From Sphingobacterium paucimobilis HER1398 (GTDB lineage Bacteria; Bacteroidota; Bacteroidia; Sphingobacteriales; Sphingobacteriaceae): 64,000 nucleotides of DNA. Below are positions 1-8,881 of this stretch, one piece after another. The position numbers and the translations under genes are program-made. The first letter of the stretch is position 1, and each line of letters begins with the position of its first letter. The stretch spans positions 47,804 through 111,803 of the forward strand of contig NZ_ATDL01000005.1 of NCBI RefSeq assembly GCF_000416985.1, given 5' to 3'. The notes under the pieces were generated by a model. That model was given only the letters and a program-made list of their open reading frames with translations. It was not told the origin of the DNA and did no database searches.

Positions 1-1253
1 ACACGCTGCTTAGGAGCTTCTTCTTTAGGCGCAACCGTCTTATTATCCACTGGCTGGGCGACAGGTGCTGTCACCTGAACAGGAGCTTTTACTGTGGACT
101 CAGGTAGTTTTTTTTTTTGATCAACCTGAGTTGATACACCATTTATTCCGAGCTGTATTGCTGCAGCAAGGTGGCACATCTTTAATAGTGCTAACTCCAC
201 TTGAAGCCTTTGGTTCTTGCTTGCCTTATAACTTATCTCGCATTGATTTGCTATATTCAATGCCGACAATAAAAGACCTGAGCTCAAAGACGAGGACTGT
301 TCAAGATACTTTTTCTTGATATTATCACTTACCTCCAAGAGCTTTAAGGTCTTGGGTTCCTTTGTAATCAAGAGGTTTCTTAAATGTCCGGAAAGCCCAG
401 CGATAAAATGTCCGCCATCAAACCCGCGGTTTAGCACATTATCCAGTATCAATAAGGCTTCTGCTGCGTCTTCTTTCTTTATTGCTTCGACTAGGTTGAA
501 GTAATAATCATAATCCAAAATATTTAAATTTTCGATTACAGCTTGATAGGTCAGATTTCTATTCGAAAAGCTGACTATCTGATCAAACATAGAGAGAGCA
601 TCCCGCAGACCACCGTCAGCCTTTTGCGCAATCACATGAAGACCGTCCATTTCGAAAGCTACGTCCTCTTTTGTTGCGATAGACGCCAAATGATTGGACA
701 TATCCTCTACACGGATACGGTTAAAGTCAAATATCTGACAACGCGATAGTATCGTAGGCAGAATCTTATGTTTTTCTGTGGTCGCTAATATGAATATCGC
801 ATAGGAAGGTGGTTCTTCCAAGGTCTTCAAAAAGGCGTTGAACGCTGCTTGAGACAACATATGCACCTCATCAATAATATAAATCTTATATTTTCCCGTC
901 TGAGGCGGTATACGTACCTGATCGATCAGGCTACGGATATCGTCGACAGAGTTGTTCGATGCCGCATCCAACTCATGAATACTGAATGAAGCACCTCCCG
1001 CAAAAGATTTACAGCTTTCACATTCTCCACAAGCTTCGGTACTCGAGGAGATATTCTCACAATTTATCGTCTTAGCCAATATACGGGCACAGGTCGTCTT
1101 CCCCACTCCTCTAGGTCCACAGAACAAAAACGCTTGCGCAAGCTGATTACTATGAATCGCATTCTTTAGCGTATTTGTAATATGCAACTGTCCTACAACG
1201 GAGTCGAAGGTCGCTGGGCGATATTTACGGGCTGAAACAATGAAATTATCCAT
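1..1253 (-). CDS. dnaX: DNA polymerase III subunit gamma/tau, 5' part (C-terminus outside the window)
   Basis: This is the clamp-loader ATPase subunit that loads the sliding clamp during replication. About 417 codons are present; the gene runs off the left edge. Translating the minus strand from the ATG at 1251-1253 gives a DnaX N-terminus: a conserved MDNFIVSARKYRP start, Walker A (GPRGVGKTT), four zinc-binding cysteines in the CGEC..C region, a DEVHMLS Walker B and a sensor-1 LATTEKHKI stretch. After about residue 375 the sequence becomes Lys/Pro/Ala-rich, the usual tau linker. A run of eleven A residues lies in this linker (separate entry) and probably gives the short gamma form. The -7 promoter box is only five bases upstream of the ATG. 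Identification is secure; the missing C-terminus cannot be judged. Confidence 0.96.
   Translation of the reverse strand, partial: MDNFIVSARKYRPATFDSVVGQLHITNTLKNAIHSNQLAQAFLFCGPRGVGKTTCARILAKTINCENISSSTEACGECESCKSFAGGASFSIHELDAASNNSVDDIRSLIDQVRIPPQTGKYKIYIIDEVHMLSQAAFNAFLKTLEEPPSYAIFILATTEKHKILPTILSRCQIFDFNRIRVEDMSNHLASIATKEDVAFEMDGLHVIAQKADGGLRDALSMFDQIVSFSNRNLTYQAVIENLNILDYDYYFNLVEAIKKEDAAEALLILDNVLNRGFDGGHFIAGLSGHLRNLLITKEPKTLKLLEVSDNIKKKYLEQSSSLSSGLLLSALNIANQCEISYKASKNQRLQVELALLKMCHLAAAIQLGINGVSTQVDQKKKLPESTVKAPVQVTAPVAQPVDNKTVAPKEEAPKQR
108..118 (-). other. A11 slippage / frameshift run inside dnaX
   Basis: On the coding (minus) strand eleven consecutive A residues follow a C and encode Gln-Lys-Lys-Lys at about residues 379-382 of DnaX. 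The zero frame continues to the window edge. In the -1 frame (one extra A) a TGA appears at 100-102 after only two more codons; in the +1 frame (one A lost) a TAA appears at 89-91 after five. Either slip therefore yields a protein of about 384-387 residues with the AAA+ domains but not the tau tail. Production of gamma from dnaX by A-run slippage (Thermus) or -1 frameshifting (E. coli) is established; that it happens here is inferred. Confidence 0.7.
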
Positions 1254-1258
1254 CCCTG

Positions 1259-1266
1259 CAAAGATA
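1259..1266 (-). promoter_or_regulatory. Bacteroidota -7 box upstream of dnaX
   Basis: TATCTTTG on the minus strand matches the TAnnTTTG -7 consensus and ends five bases before the dnaX ATG. The expected transcription start falls at or next to the start codon, so the transcript would have almost no leader. Confidence 0.55.
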
Positions 1267-1457
1267 TGGAATTAGAATCAAAAACCTATCTCCAAGGTTT
1301 GAAATTCGACACAATAGGTTTGGTTAGATCAAACTCCACCGAAAATAACTGACCCGACCCGATTAGACGACAGTCCGCCTATTGAACCTAAATAAGTCAG
1401 GATAAGAAAAATAACATTATTTTTTTATTAACTTTATATTAAGCAAATGTTAATAAA

Positions 1458-2648
1458 ATGAGGCTTTGTATCCGATATATCCTCTTACTCTGTATAGGTC
1501 TGACCTGTACGGCTTCGTTGTGGGGACAGCAATTGGATACCATCGACTTTTTCAAAAAACCGTTTGTTTTCGACAGATCTCATACCCCTCAGGTTCAAAT
1601 TCTGGGAAAAACTGATGAGCAGTCTATTTTACACTTTTACAAGGACATCGAATCAAGGGAATATACACCGCTTATAGAACAATTAACAGCATTTAAAACG
1701 GAAAATAACCTTAATGACTGGCTTTACTACCAGCTTATCCGACAGGTATCGGAAGCAATAAGCCCTAAAGCCGAGAACTACCATCGCTACACGCTCTATA
1801 AATGGTACCTGATGAACAAATCGGGGTACGATGCCCGCCTAGCGGTTGGCGATGACCAAGTGATATTCTACATCAAAAACAAAGAGGATATCTCGGATAT
1901 TCCCTTTTTTATCATCGATGGACAGCAGTTTACTTGCCTTAACTACCATGATTATGGCAAGTTATTCAAACGCTCCGATGTCTATCGCCCTGTAGCAATT
2001 ACCATCCCTGGCGCAGAAGGCGACTTCAGTTACAAAATCGCGCAAATGCCCGAATTTAAAGATGAGTCCTACGCGGTTAAGAATGTCAACTTTCAATATC
2101 AGGACAAAGTCTATGAATTTGACATCAAAGTCAATGATCATGTCGCCGGGATTTTTAAAAACTATCCAGGTGTAGACTTTGAAACGTATTTCAACATCCC
2201 CCTCACCAAGGTGACCTACCAATCATTGATTCCGGTACTGAAAGAGAATACCAAAGGAATGACGACCAAAGATGGTGTCGATTACCTTATGCGGTTTACA
2301 CGGTATGCTTTCTTATATGAAAATGATGATATCAACTTCGGTATAGAAAAACGCTTGTCACCGGAACAAACTTTGATGAACAACTATAGTGACTGTGATG
2401 ACCGTGCAGGACTATTTTTCTTCTTGGTCAAGGAACTGTACAATCTCCCGATGATCGCTATACTGTATCCGACACATATTACCATGGCGGTACAGTTTGA
2501 GCAAAAAATCGGAAAGGCTATCAAATATGAAGGCCAGTATTTTTCCATCTGCGAACCTACTCCGCAAGGACAAAATTTAAATATTGGCGAACTAGCCGAG
2601 AAGTACAAGCACGAAAAATACGAGATTGTGTATCACTACAAACCTTAG
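1458..2648 (+). CDS. Secreted transglutaminase-like protein
   Basis: A 396-residue exported protein. A signal peptide spans residues 1-24 (hydrophobic ILLLCIGLTCTASLWG, then QQ). The C-terminal part resembles a transglutaminase-like cysteine-protease fold: a YSDCDDRAGL segment near residue 312 supplies a candidate catalytic Cys, followed about 35 residues later by HITMAV with a candidate His, and then an acidic ICEPT segment. The middle is predicted beta-rich and has no family I recognise. It stands alone, divergent from dnaX and followed by a long non-coding gap. A role in periplasmic processing or cross-linking is a guess from the fold. The ATG at 1458 directly precedes the signal peptide. 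Confidence 0.6.
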   Translation: MRLCIRYILLLCIGLTCTASLWGQQLDTIDFFKKPFVFDRSHTPQVQILGKTDEQSILHFYKDIESREYTPLIEQLTAFKTENNLNDWLYYQLIRQVSEAISPKAENYHRYTLYKWYLMNKSGYDARLAVGDDQVIFYIKNKEDISDIPFFIIDGQQFTCLNYHDYGKLFKRSDVYRPVAITIPGAEGDFSYKIAQMPEFKDESYAVKNVNFQYQDKVYEFDIKVNDHVAGIFKNYPGVDFETYFNIPLTKVTYQSLIPVLKENTKGMTTKDGVDYLMRFTRYAFLYENDDINFGIEKRLSPEQTLMNNYSDCDDRAGLFFFLVKELYNLPMIAILYPTHITMAVQFEQKIGKAIKYEGQYFSICEPTPQGQNLNIGELAEKYKHEKYEIVYHYKP

Positions 2649-2884
2649 CAAATCAAACTGATCGGTTAAAATAACATTTAATCTCATATCCTTTTCACAA
2701 AATCTTAAAAATCTACCCACGTCAAAAAACAGAGTAAGATCATAGTCGTAATCCCAGCGGAAGAAGGAGATCCTTCGCATCACCTTGTACAGATTTTTTT
2801 CATAGCATTCGGTAGTTCTTGCACGTCCCTTCCAGAGAGGGAGGAGACAGGCTCGAGACTGCCTTGGGACATACTCGTCTGCTG

Positions 2885-3064
2885 TTCGGCTATTGTTCAG
2901 CTATTGTTTGCCTTGGAGACAAAGCATTGTCGAGGAACTGTCAAAGGACAGGCGAAGCAGTCCCGAAGGAATCTCGAAGATGGTACGAAGCTTTATCGAA
3001 GTATAGTCGAAGCTATAATGGAGTTGAACGGAGTTGAGCGGACTTAAAGGGACTTGAGCGGACT
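2885..3064. repeat. 11-bp-period CGAAG array passing into a 10-bp-period array
   Basis: CGAAG begins at 2953, 2964, 2975, 2986, 2997 and 3008, six copies at exactly 11-bp spacing with unrelated 6-bp spacers. The register extends leftward with degenerate units (CGAGG at 2931; CAAAG at 2920 and 2942) and two 11-mers, TTCGGCTATTG and TTCAGCTATTG, at 2885 and 2896. Rightward the period becomes 10 bp from 3021: GAGTTGAACG, GAGTTGAGCG, GACTTAAAGG, GACTTGAGCG. The spacing is not a multiple of three, which argues against coding. The function is unknown. Confidence 0.75.
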
Positions 3065-3104
3065 CTGGCCAATTAATTTATCACGTTTCTACAAGATTAA
3101 TGTT

Positions 3105-3494
3105 GCTACGTAACATAGATCTATCCGTGTACAACAAAAAAACAATCAGAACAAAAAAAACTAGAAACTGATAACAGTAACTCCGGGTCTGCTCTGAGCT
3201 TGTGATAACTTTCTACCAGTTTATGTCGTCCTTAAACAAATTTATCCCATCATTACGTAGCTATTGGAGCCAAAGTCACATTTTTATCAAAAATCATCTT
3301 AAAATTGAAACAAACAGTATCTAATTGATGTCACACTTGTACAAGACTAAGAAAAAGAGAACACAGTCTACCCCGTTCTTAATTAACCAGAGATAGTCTT
3401 CACTGTAATCCAAGAGAAACTACTATTTCTTTAAACGCATGTTACGTAGCAAGAGCACAAATTATCATCACTTACTTCAATAGTTGCACGTAGC
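3105..3494. repeat. Dispersed TTACGTAGC motif, four copies
   Basis: Copies lie at 3105-3114 (GCTACGTAAC, reverse orientation), 3253-3261 (TTACGTAGC), 3441-3450 (GTTACGTAGC) and 3486-3494 (GCACGTAGC). The core TACGTA is palindromic in three of them. They lie in AT-rich non-coding DNA between two convergent secreted-protein genes. Confidence 0.45.
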
Positions 3495-3626
3495 TATTTG
3501 TAATCTGTATTACATTCAGAATAACTCTTAAACTACTGACTAATTGAAATTGTAGCACTTCACAATGCCATAAACTAAATTTAGTTATAACCGTTAATAA
3601 GTATTAATTTCTCTCTTCAATTAGGT

Positions 3627-4265
3627 CTACTTCAATACACTCTCCGCCGACTCAAAAATCGACCTAATCTCTCGATCCATCGCATACAAAACTTTGCCGT
3701 TATATTTTTCCTGCTTCCCTTTCATATAATCAAAATAGGATTTAGTTAAGTCCAGATCAAACTTATCTACGGAACTATGCTGATCAAAATTAACGTCATT
3801 CAGCATGGAATTGGTTGCTTCAAGATACATCTGCAGATTATTCCTCCTCTTATCGCTACCGTATATGTTATATATACTCATATCAACAGTCTCGGGACCA
3901 ATATCGATCGAGACAGTAAAGAACATAGAAAAATTCGAACTATTAACTCCTGATTTAAAACTATATTTTATGACAGCCTTTCCTACCAATGTCCCCAAGT
4001 GTGGATCATCGATTTGGATCACATTCTGAATATCTGGAAACCTATCTACAAACCATCTTTTTAAAGTCGCATGAACTTCAACTCTGTCACCAGTATAAGG
4101 TAATAATTCCCTATACACCACCTTTCCATCTTTTAGCGGAATAAAAGTAGTAGCACTATCAATCTGTTCTTTACTCGGATTATAAGCATTGACAAAGAGA
4201 TTTACTTCTTGCCCAGAGAGACTAATAGATAATAAACAGAAGATAAATAAACAAAGTGCTTTCAT
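3627..4265 (-). CDS. Secreted DUF4468-like protein
   Basis: A 212-residue exported protein of unknown function. The frame is open 20 codons further upstream, but the ATG at 4263-4265 immediately precedes a clear signal peptide (MKALCLFIFCLLSISLSGQ), so that start is chosen. After the signal the pattern resembles DUF4468, a TBP-like fold found in many Bacteroidota secreted proteins: a VVYRELLPYTGDR strand, a helix ending KRWF, an Asp-rich turn followed by GTLVGKAVIKYSF, and an FTVSIDI strand. The C-terminal 60 residues are helical and charged. It is monocistronic. The family assignment is by pattern only. Confidence 0.6.
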   Translation of the reverse strand: MKALCLFIFCLLSISLSGQEVNLFVNAYNPSKEQIDSATTFIPLKDGKVVYRELLPYTGDRVEVHATLKRWFVDRFPDIQNVIQIDDPHLGTLVGKAVIKYSFKSGVNSSNFSMFFTVSIDIGPETVDMSIYNIYGSDKRRNNLQMYLEATNSMLNDVNFDQHSSVDKFDLDLTKSYFDYMKGKQEKYNGKVLYAMDREIRSIFESAESVLK

Positions 4266-4390
4266 ATTGAGGTCATTTCTAGTAAAAAAAACATGGTATT
4301 TATAATCACAATAAATGCAAAACATATGATTTAATCGTCAAAACATTATTAATAAATGATTAATTTAAAAAACTGCAGATAAGCACCATA

Positions 4391-4420
4391 GAAAAGGGCT
4401 AACTCTACGAGTTAGCCCTT
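4391..4420 (-). terminator. Hairpin terminator after the TonB receptor/lipoprotein unit
   Basis: A perfect 12-bp stem (4394-4405 with 4409-4420) with a 3-base loop is followed on the minus strand by a short T run. It lies 25 bases beyond the lipoprotein stop codon. Confidence 0.85.
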
Positions 4421-4444
4421 CTTATCTATTTAGAAACTATTTGA

Positions 4445-5644
4445 TTACAAACCAACAGTCCATCCTTTAGCCCACTCTGGAACGCCTGCTCCAGCACCAG
4501 CACCTGTAGCATTAGCATTTTCTGTATAGATTGCTGACACATCAGCTGGTAAACCTGGAAGATCTTTATTTGTTACTGGATCTTTTCCAGGACTAGTTGT
4601 TGTTCCTTTCGACTTGGTAAGGACCTTGTCAAATTTCACATTAGTAACTTTCAATGTACCATCTCCAACATATTTAATTCCCTCATTATGTTCTACATCA
4701 AAGCCAACTGACCAGTTACTTAACACGACGTTATCGATGTTTGCTTTAGTACCTACACGTAGTTTCATTGCTTGAGGCTCTGCTCCAGCTTCACCACGAC
4801 CGATTAACGTTAAATTTTTAATTGTTGGGTTAGAAATAGGATTCGCTAAATGGTTATTAGAATTGTTATCCGCTTCTATACCTCTGTTTCCTTTAGAAGC
4901 GGCTTCTTTTCCATACCAGTTTTCGTTCGTACCATTCCAACCTTCAGTCCAGTCAAATTGATCATCTTCATTGGCAGTAGCTACCAAATACTTTGTATTT
5001 ACTGTACCACCGAACCACTCAAAACCGTCATCAGAACCTTCGTGTACTTGAACATACTCAATCGTAGTACCGCTACCTACACCGAACATAGAAAGACCGT
5101 TAAACTCCTTTTCTGTGTTATAAGAATAACCTGAATACTCAATACGAGCATATTTAATTACACCAGAATTATCGTTAGCCACATTACCTCCATAGGTTAA
5201 TGAAGAAACTTCTGCTGATGCAGTAACGCCCTTATTAATTGGAGCTTTACCACACAATACAATACCACCCCAAGCTTGTTGTGTTTTGTTTACCGCGGTA
5301 AAAACTACCGGTTTTTCCTTAGTTCCTTCTGCAAAAATCTGTCCCCCTTGAGCTACTGCAATATAACGAATCTCCTCACCACCTTTAAAAGGTGTTGCCT
5401 CTACAATTACACCAGGCTTGATCGTTAATTTTCCACCAGCTTTTACAATCAACGGACCATTCAATTTGTAAGTACCGCTTTCCAATACTAGATGTTGACC
5501 ATCCTTAACTTCTCCTTGCAGATTTGTGCGAATATCGGTATCGATAATTTCAGTAGCATCATCATTTTTGCTACAAGCTGTAAAAACCGTTGGAGTAGCC
5601 GCAAGTAAAGCGAGCATTAACAATGTAGAAGTAGATCTTTTCAT
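4445..5644 (-). CDS. Predicted beta-helical lipoprotein partnered with the TonB receptor
   Basis: A 399-residue exported protein. The signal peptide ends at Cys24 in an FTAC lipobox, so it is probably lipid-anchored, and the Asp-rich SKNDD after the Cys may favour surface exposure. Residues of about 45-330 carry short recurring strands (GGKLTIKPGVIVEA, GGQIFAEGTKEKPVVF, TIEYVQVHEG, DGFEWFGG) that suggest a right-handed parallel beta-helix. It lies 99 bp downstream of the large TonB receptor on the same strand and shares its terminator, so it may capture or process that receptor's ligand at the surface. No catalytic motif is recognised and the ligand is unknown. Confidence 0.65.
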   Translation of the reverse strand: MKRSTSTLLMLALLAATPTVFTACSKNDDATEIIDTDIRTNLQGEVKDGQHLVLESGTYKLNGPLIVKAGGKLTIKPGVIVEATPFKGGEEIRYIAVAQGGQIFAEGTKEKPVVFTAVNKTQQAWGGIVLCGKAPINKGVTASAEVSSLTYGGNVANDNSGVIKYARIEYSGYSYNTEKEFNGLSMFGVGSGTTIEYVQVHEGSDDGFEWFGGTVNTKYLVATANEDDQFDWTEGWNGTNENWYGKEAASKGNRGIEADNNSNNHLANPISNPTIKNLTLIGRGEAGAEPQAMKLRVGTKANIDNVVLSNWSVGFDVEHNEGIKYVGDGTLKVTNVKFDKVLTKSKGTTTSPGKDPVTNKDLPGLPADVSAIYTENANATGAGAGAGVPEWAKGWTVGL

Positions 5645-5743
5645 TTCTTTAATTTTAATTTTTTCTTCTTTCGATAATACAAAGAAAGACGTTTGTTATT
5701 TATTTATAATTAACTCTATATTAGCTTTTTGTTAAGCTTATAT

Positions 5744-8593
5744 TTAAAATTTATAGTTTACACCTAAGCTAAAGGAAGCCCCTCTCTTGTAGGACATCAC
5801 CTTCACTGGTGTCTCATTTTGCTGCCATCTTTCAAAAGAAGGATTCAGGATATTACGTGCTGCCAGATCAACTCCTAGGTGTTTGGTTACTTTTGATTTT
5901 AATACAAAATCTAATGTACCTAAACCTTTATCCATCAAATTACCACGTCCTCCGGTACCGATTGCATTGAGTTTATCGGAGTAATAATTGTATAATATCG
6001 TCGCTGAAAGATTTCGATTAGCATCAAAGCTTTTGAGATATGATAAGTCAGCGTTAACTATAAAATCAGACGCTCCAGTAAATTTTGATGACATATTAGT
6101 TGGATCAATATTGATCAATCCATCAGTCTCAGTGAGTACTTTATTTGGATTGAACTTTTGATCTGTCTTCATAACTGCAGTATTGAAACCAATAGAGAGC
6201 TTATCATTTGTCAAATTCAACAGATATTTTTTAGCTTCTAGTTCTATACCATAGACATATCCTTTATCACCAGTATTAGCATAAGAGATATCATTCGATG
6301 TCGATGACACGACGATCTCATTGATGGGGTTTTCAATATACTTTCCAAAACCAGTTACAGAATATAGTTCTCCTTCACGAGGAAACATTTCCCATTTTAG
6401 ATCAACATTATAGTTGTCGGATGCATACAAATGTGGATTACCAAAGAATCGCTGTGTCACATCATCATACGAAAAGAGCGCTCGTTCCTTAAACTGTGGT
6501 AATGTATAGGTCTTACTTGCTCCAAGTCGCAGATTATTATTAGCATTTAATTCATACTTTAGATTCAAGCTCGGCAATAATCCATTTTTGGTTAATGTGC
6601 TTTTATCTCTTGAATACTCGATGCTATAGAAATCAACGTATTGCTTTATATTCTCGTACCGTACACCCAATACTCCTGTCAACCGATCGGTCAACTTATA
6701 ATCCATTGTTGCAAAACCGGCATGAATATCTTGATCTCCATTATAATATTGAAAAGCATTCCCAGCCAAGCCAATAAGATTATAAAATGAGCCATAACCA
6801 GAAGCTCCGAGGTACTGATCTAGGTTAGAAGGATCTATCTTGGTGGTATTCTGCTGTCCATCCAGAATATTAAAGTTCAATTGCATGACGTTAAAAGAAA
6901 GCTCTTTCTTTTTTCCGCTATAACCTACGGTTAGTTTACCTCTGTTATCTCCTAACTTATAAGATGTAGCGATATTAGCAGCAAGTTCATTCTCTTTAAG
7001 AAAATGGGAATACCGATGATTATCTCCTGCATTGACTCGAATGAAATAATGGTCTCCATCAATAGTCTCACTGTGCATACTCTGCAAACGATCAGGCATA
7101 TCTCCTTTCACATTGTTGTAAGCGACTCCCCAATCTAATTCTATTTTATCCGTCAAGGTATGTTTGCCCAACAATTGATTAATAAACAATTGCGTACTTG
7201 AAAACGTACTACGATTGATTGTTCCTCTGTAATTCTCAGCGTCTACGCCTGCGTCTCTGATATATCCAGTAAACACATCCCTGTATTGATTCCCTGCATT
7301 GACATACATGAAGTTATAGGTCAATTTATGCTTAGGATTAATTTGATAATTGGCATTCAACATTCCGGTTGTATTGGCAGTATAGCTTTGTTGGGACTGA
7401 CTTAAGGATTTTAATGGTGCTCCCTGCGCACTAAAACTGGAGTTCACACCTTCGCGTATGTTGTATCCATTCGCAAAGTCCATCATAGCGAACAAACTCA
7501 TCCTTCCCTCAGAACCGACTTTGAAGGAGTCTCCTGCTTTTATGCCAAAATTCATTGGAAGCAGGGTCTTCTTTTTCGGATCCCATCCATTTTTGAAATG
7601 ATAACTTCCTTCTACATCCGCTGGTGCTTTGTAATCCGAATACCCGAAAAAATTAGGTCCATCCTGCAAATAAAAATTATTCCACTGCTGTAGAGCATTG
7701 GTATTTACAGAAGATCCTACGGAAACTTCAAACAAACGATCTCCCTTAAAATCTTTCGATCCGATGTTAACACTTGCCCCTCCAAAATCTCCACTCAAAG
7801 GGGCATTATACGACTTATCGACACCAATGTAATCCACAACATCAGTCGTAAATATATCTAATGCAATATTTTTCAGGTTAGGATCACTAGCTGGTATAGG
7901 TAAACCATTCAACGATGTAGAGATATAACGATCCCCTAATCCTCGGACATAAACCTGTGTTGATCCTTCCTGTCTGGAAACTCCTGATAATTGACTGACA
8001 GCACCAGCGGCATCAGACACCCCTTTACGGGACAGCTCCTGGGCTCCGATCTTTTCTACAAATAGATTCGAGTTTTTTCGTTCTTCTAATAACGCAAATT
8101 CACTAGCTTGTACACGTCTACGTGTTACCACGACTTCATCCAGAGTAGAAGACTCACTGACCAAAACAACACTTACGGTCTCCCAATTTTTAGCTTCTAA
8201 AACTACTGGAGTAACTTCCTTATTATACCCCAGATAACTACTTACTATTTTATAATCACCCTTTTTGGCTACAGGGATAATAAACTCTCCATTCGCATTC
8301 GTCGATGTCACTTTGCTATTATCAGACAAGGACACACTTACTCCTGCTATAGGCTTCATCGTCTCTACGTCGATGATCCGACCCCGGATACCTAATACCG
8401 AAGCTGAAACCCCATCAGCGATTGAAGCACTTGTCTTCTGCTGTGCATTCAACGTATTAACAGTATCCTTTTTAGTGGACTCCTTTACTAAGGCATTTCC
8501 TTTCGGATCTGTCTTTTGTGCAAATACAACTGAGCCTGCTACTACACCTAATACTAGCAAACCTGCCTTTTTAATGTTTAAATTTAGTTTCAA
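5744..8593 (-). CDS. TonB-dependent receptor with carboxypeptidase-regulatory-like domain
   Basis: A 949-residue outer-membrane active-transport receptor. It has a signal peptide (1-26), a CarboxypepD_reg-like beta-sandwich at about 66-145 (GRIIDVETMKPIAGV start), a TonB-box-like LDEVVVT at 151-157, a plug domain at about 165-275 (VYVRGLGDRY) and a beta-barrel ending in the typical terminal Phe (NYKF). No SusD-like gene is adjacent; the partner is instead the downstream beta-helical lipoprotein. The start is a TTG: an in-frame TAA lies three codons upstream at 8600-8602, and the first internal Met is near residue 79, beyond the signal peptide. A -7 box lies 24 bases upstream. The substrate cannot be inferred. 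Confidence 0.9.
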   Translation of the reverse strand: MKLNLNIKKAGLLVLGVVAGSVVFAQKTDPKGNALVKESTKKDTVNTLNAQQKTSASIADGVSASVLGIRGRIIDVETMKPIAGVSVSLSDNSKVTSTNANGEFIIPVAKKGDYKIVSSYLGYNKEVTPVVLEAKNWETVSVVLVSESSTLDEVVVTRRRVQASEFALLEERKNSNLFVEKIGAQELSRKGVSDAAGAVSQLSGVSRQEGSTQVYVRGLGDRYISTSLNGLPIPASDPNLKNIALDIFTTDVVDYIGVDKSYNAPLSGDFGGASVNIGSKDFKGDRLFEVSVGSSVNTNALQQWNNFYLQDGPNFFGYSDYKAPADVEGSYHFKNGWDPKKKTLLPMNFGIKAGDSFKVGSEGRMSLFAMMDFANGYNIREGVNSSFSAQGAPLKSLSQSQQSYTANTTGMLNANYQINPKHKLTYNFMYVNAGNQYRDVFTGYIRDAGVDAENYRGTINRSTFSSTQLFINQLLGKHTLTDKIELDWGVAYNNVKGDMPDRLQSMHSETIDGDHYFIRVNAGDNHRYSHFLKENELAANIATSYKLGDNRGKLTVGYSGKKKELSFNVMQLNFNILDGQQNTTKIDPSNLDQYLGASGYGSFYNLIGLAGNAFQYYNGDQDIHAGFATMDYKLTDRLTGVLGVRYENIKQYVDFYSIEYSRDKSTLTKNGLLPSLNLKYELNANNNLRLGASKTYTLPQFKERALFSYDDVTQRFFGNPHLYASDNYNVDLKWEMFPREGELYSVTGFGKYIENPINEIVVSSTSNDISYANTGDKGYVYGIELEAKKYLLNLTNDKLSIGFNTAVMKTDQKFNPNKVLTETDGLINIDPTNMSSKFTGASDFIVNADLSYLKSFDANRNLSATILYNYYSDKLNAIGTGGRGNLMDKGLGTLDFVLKSKVTKHLGVDLAARNILNPSFERWQQNETPVKVMSYKRGASFSLGVNYKF

Positions 8594-8616
8594 CTTGAAT
8601 TAATTTTAATTTAACA

Positions 8617-8644
8617 CAAAAGTATAAGGGGTATATTAACTCAA
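8617..8644 (-). promoter_or_regulatory. Putative promoter of the TonB receptor gene
   Basis: TACTTTTG (minus strand, 8617-8624) matches TAnnTTTG, with a TTG 17 bases further upstream (8642-8644). Spacing is slightly short of the usual 19-21. Confidence 0.45.
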
Positions 8645-8881
8645 TATTACCGACAAATTACTTTTAGCTCAACCTATTGTTAATTAATCGTTAACTAGAC
8701 CCCATTGAACAAAAAAAGACCTCTCAGCCCCCTCGATAACCCACGTTTTATTTCAGATACATTAATTTTTCTTTAAGACGAAAAGGACTTAATCCTGTAA
8801 TAATTTTATTAAGATTTTCTATTGTAACCAATTTCCGATACCTTTAAGGTTGAAAATTCACACCGTAGGAATACATTATTC

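Larger units (their letters stand above)
2649..3626. other. Non-coding gap of about 1 kb with periodic repeats
   Basis: No convincing gene is seen. The left half (about 2720-3070) is GC-richer and contains a short inverted repeat (CCCT..AGGG around 2827-2841) and the 11-bp-period array described separately. The right half (3071-3626) is AT-rich and holds four copies of a TTACGTAGC-like motif. An open frame at 2819-3037 overlaps the array and looks accidental. Confidence 0.6.

Noticed and set aside
65..749. Three plus-strand open frames at the left edge
   Set aside because: They are antisense to dnaX, whose minus-strand translation gives clear AAA+ motifs.
2819..3037. 72-codon open frame in the gap
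   Set aside because: It overlaps the 11-bp-period array, has no family resemblance, and the period is not a multiple of three.
2885..3064. CRISPR array
   Set aside because: Units are 11 bp with 5-bp conserved cores, far too short for repeats and spacers, and no cas genes are present.
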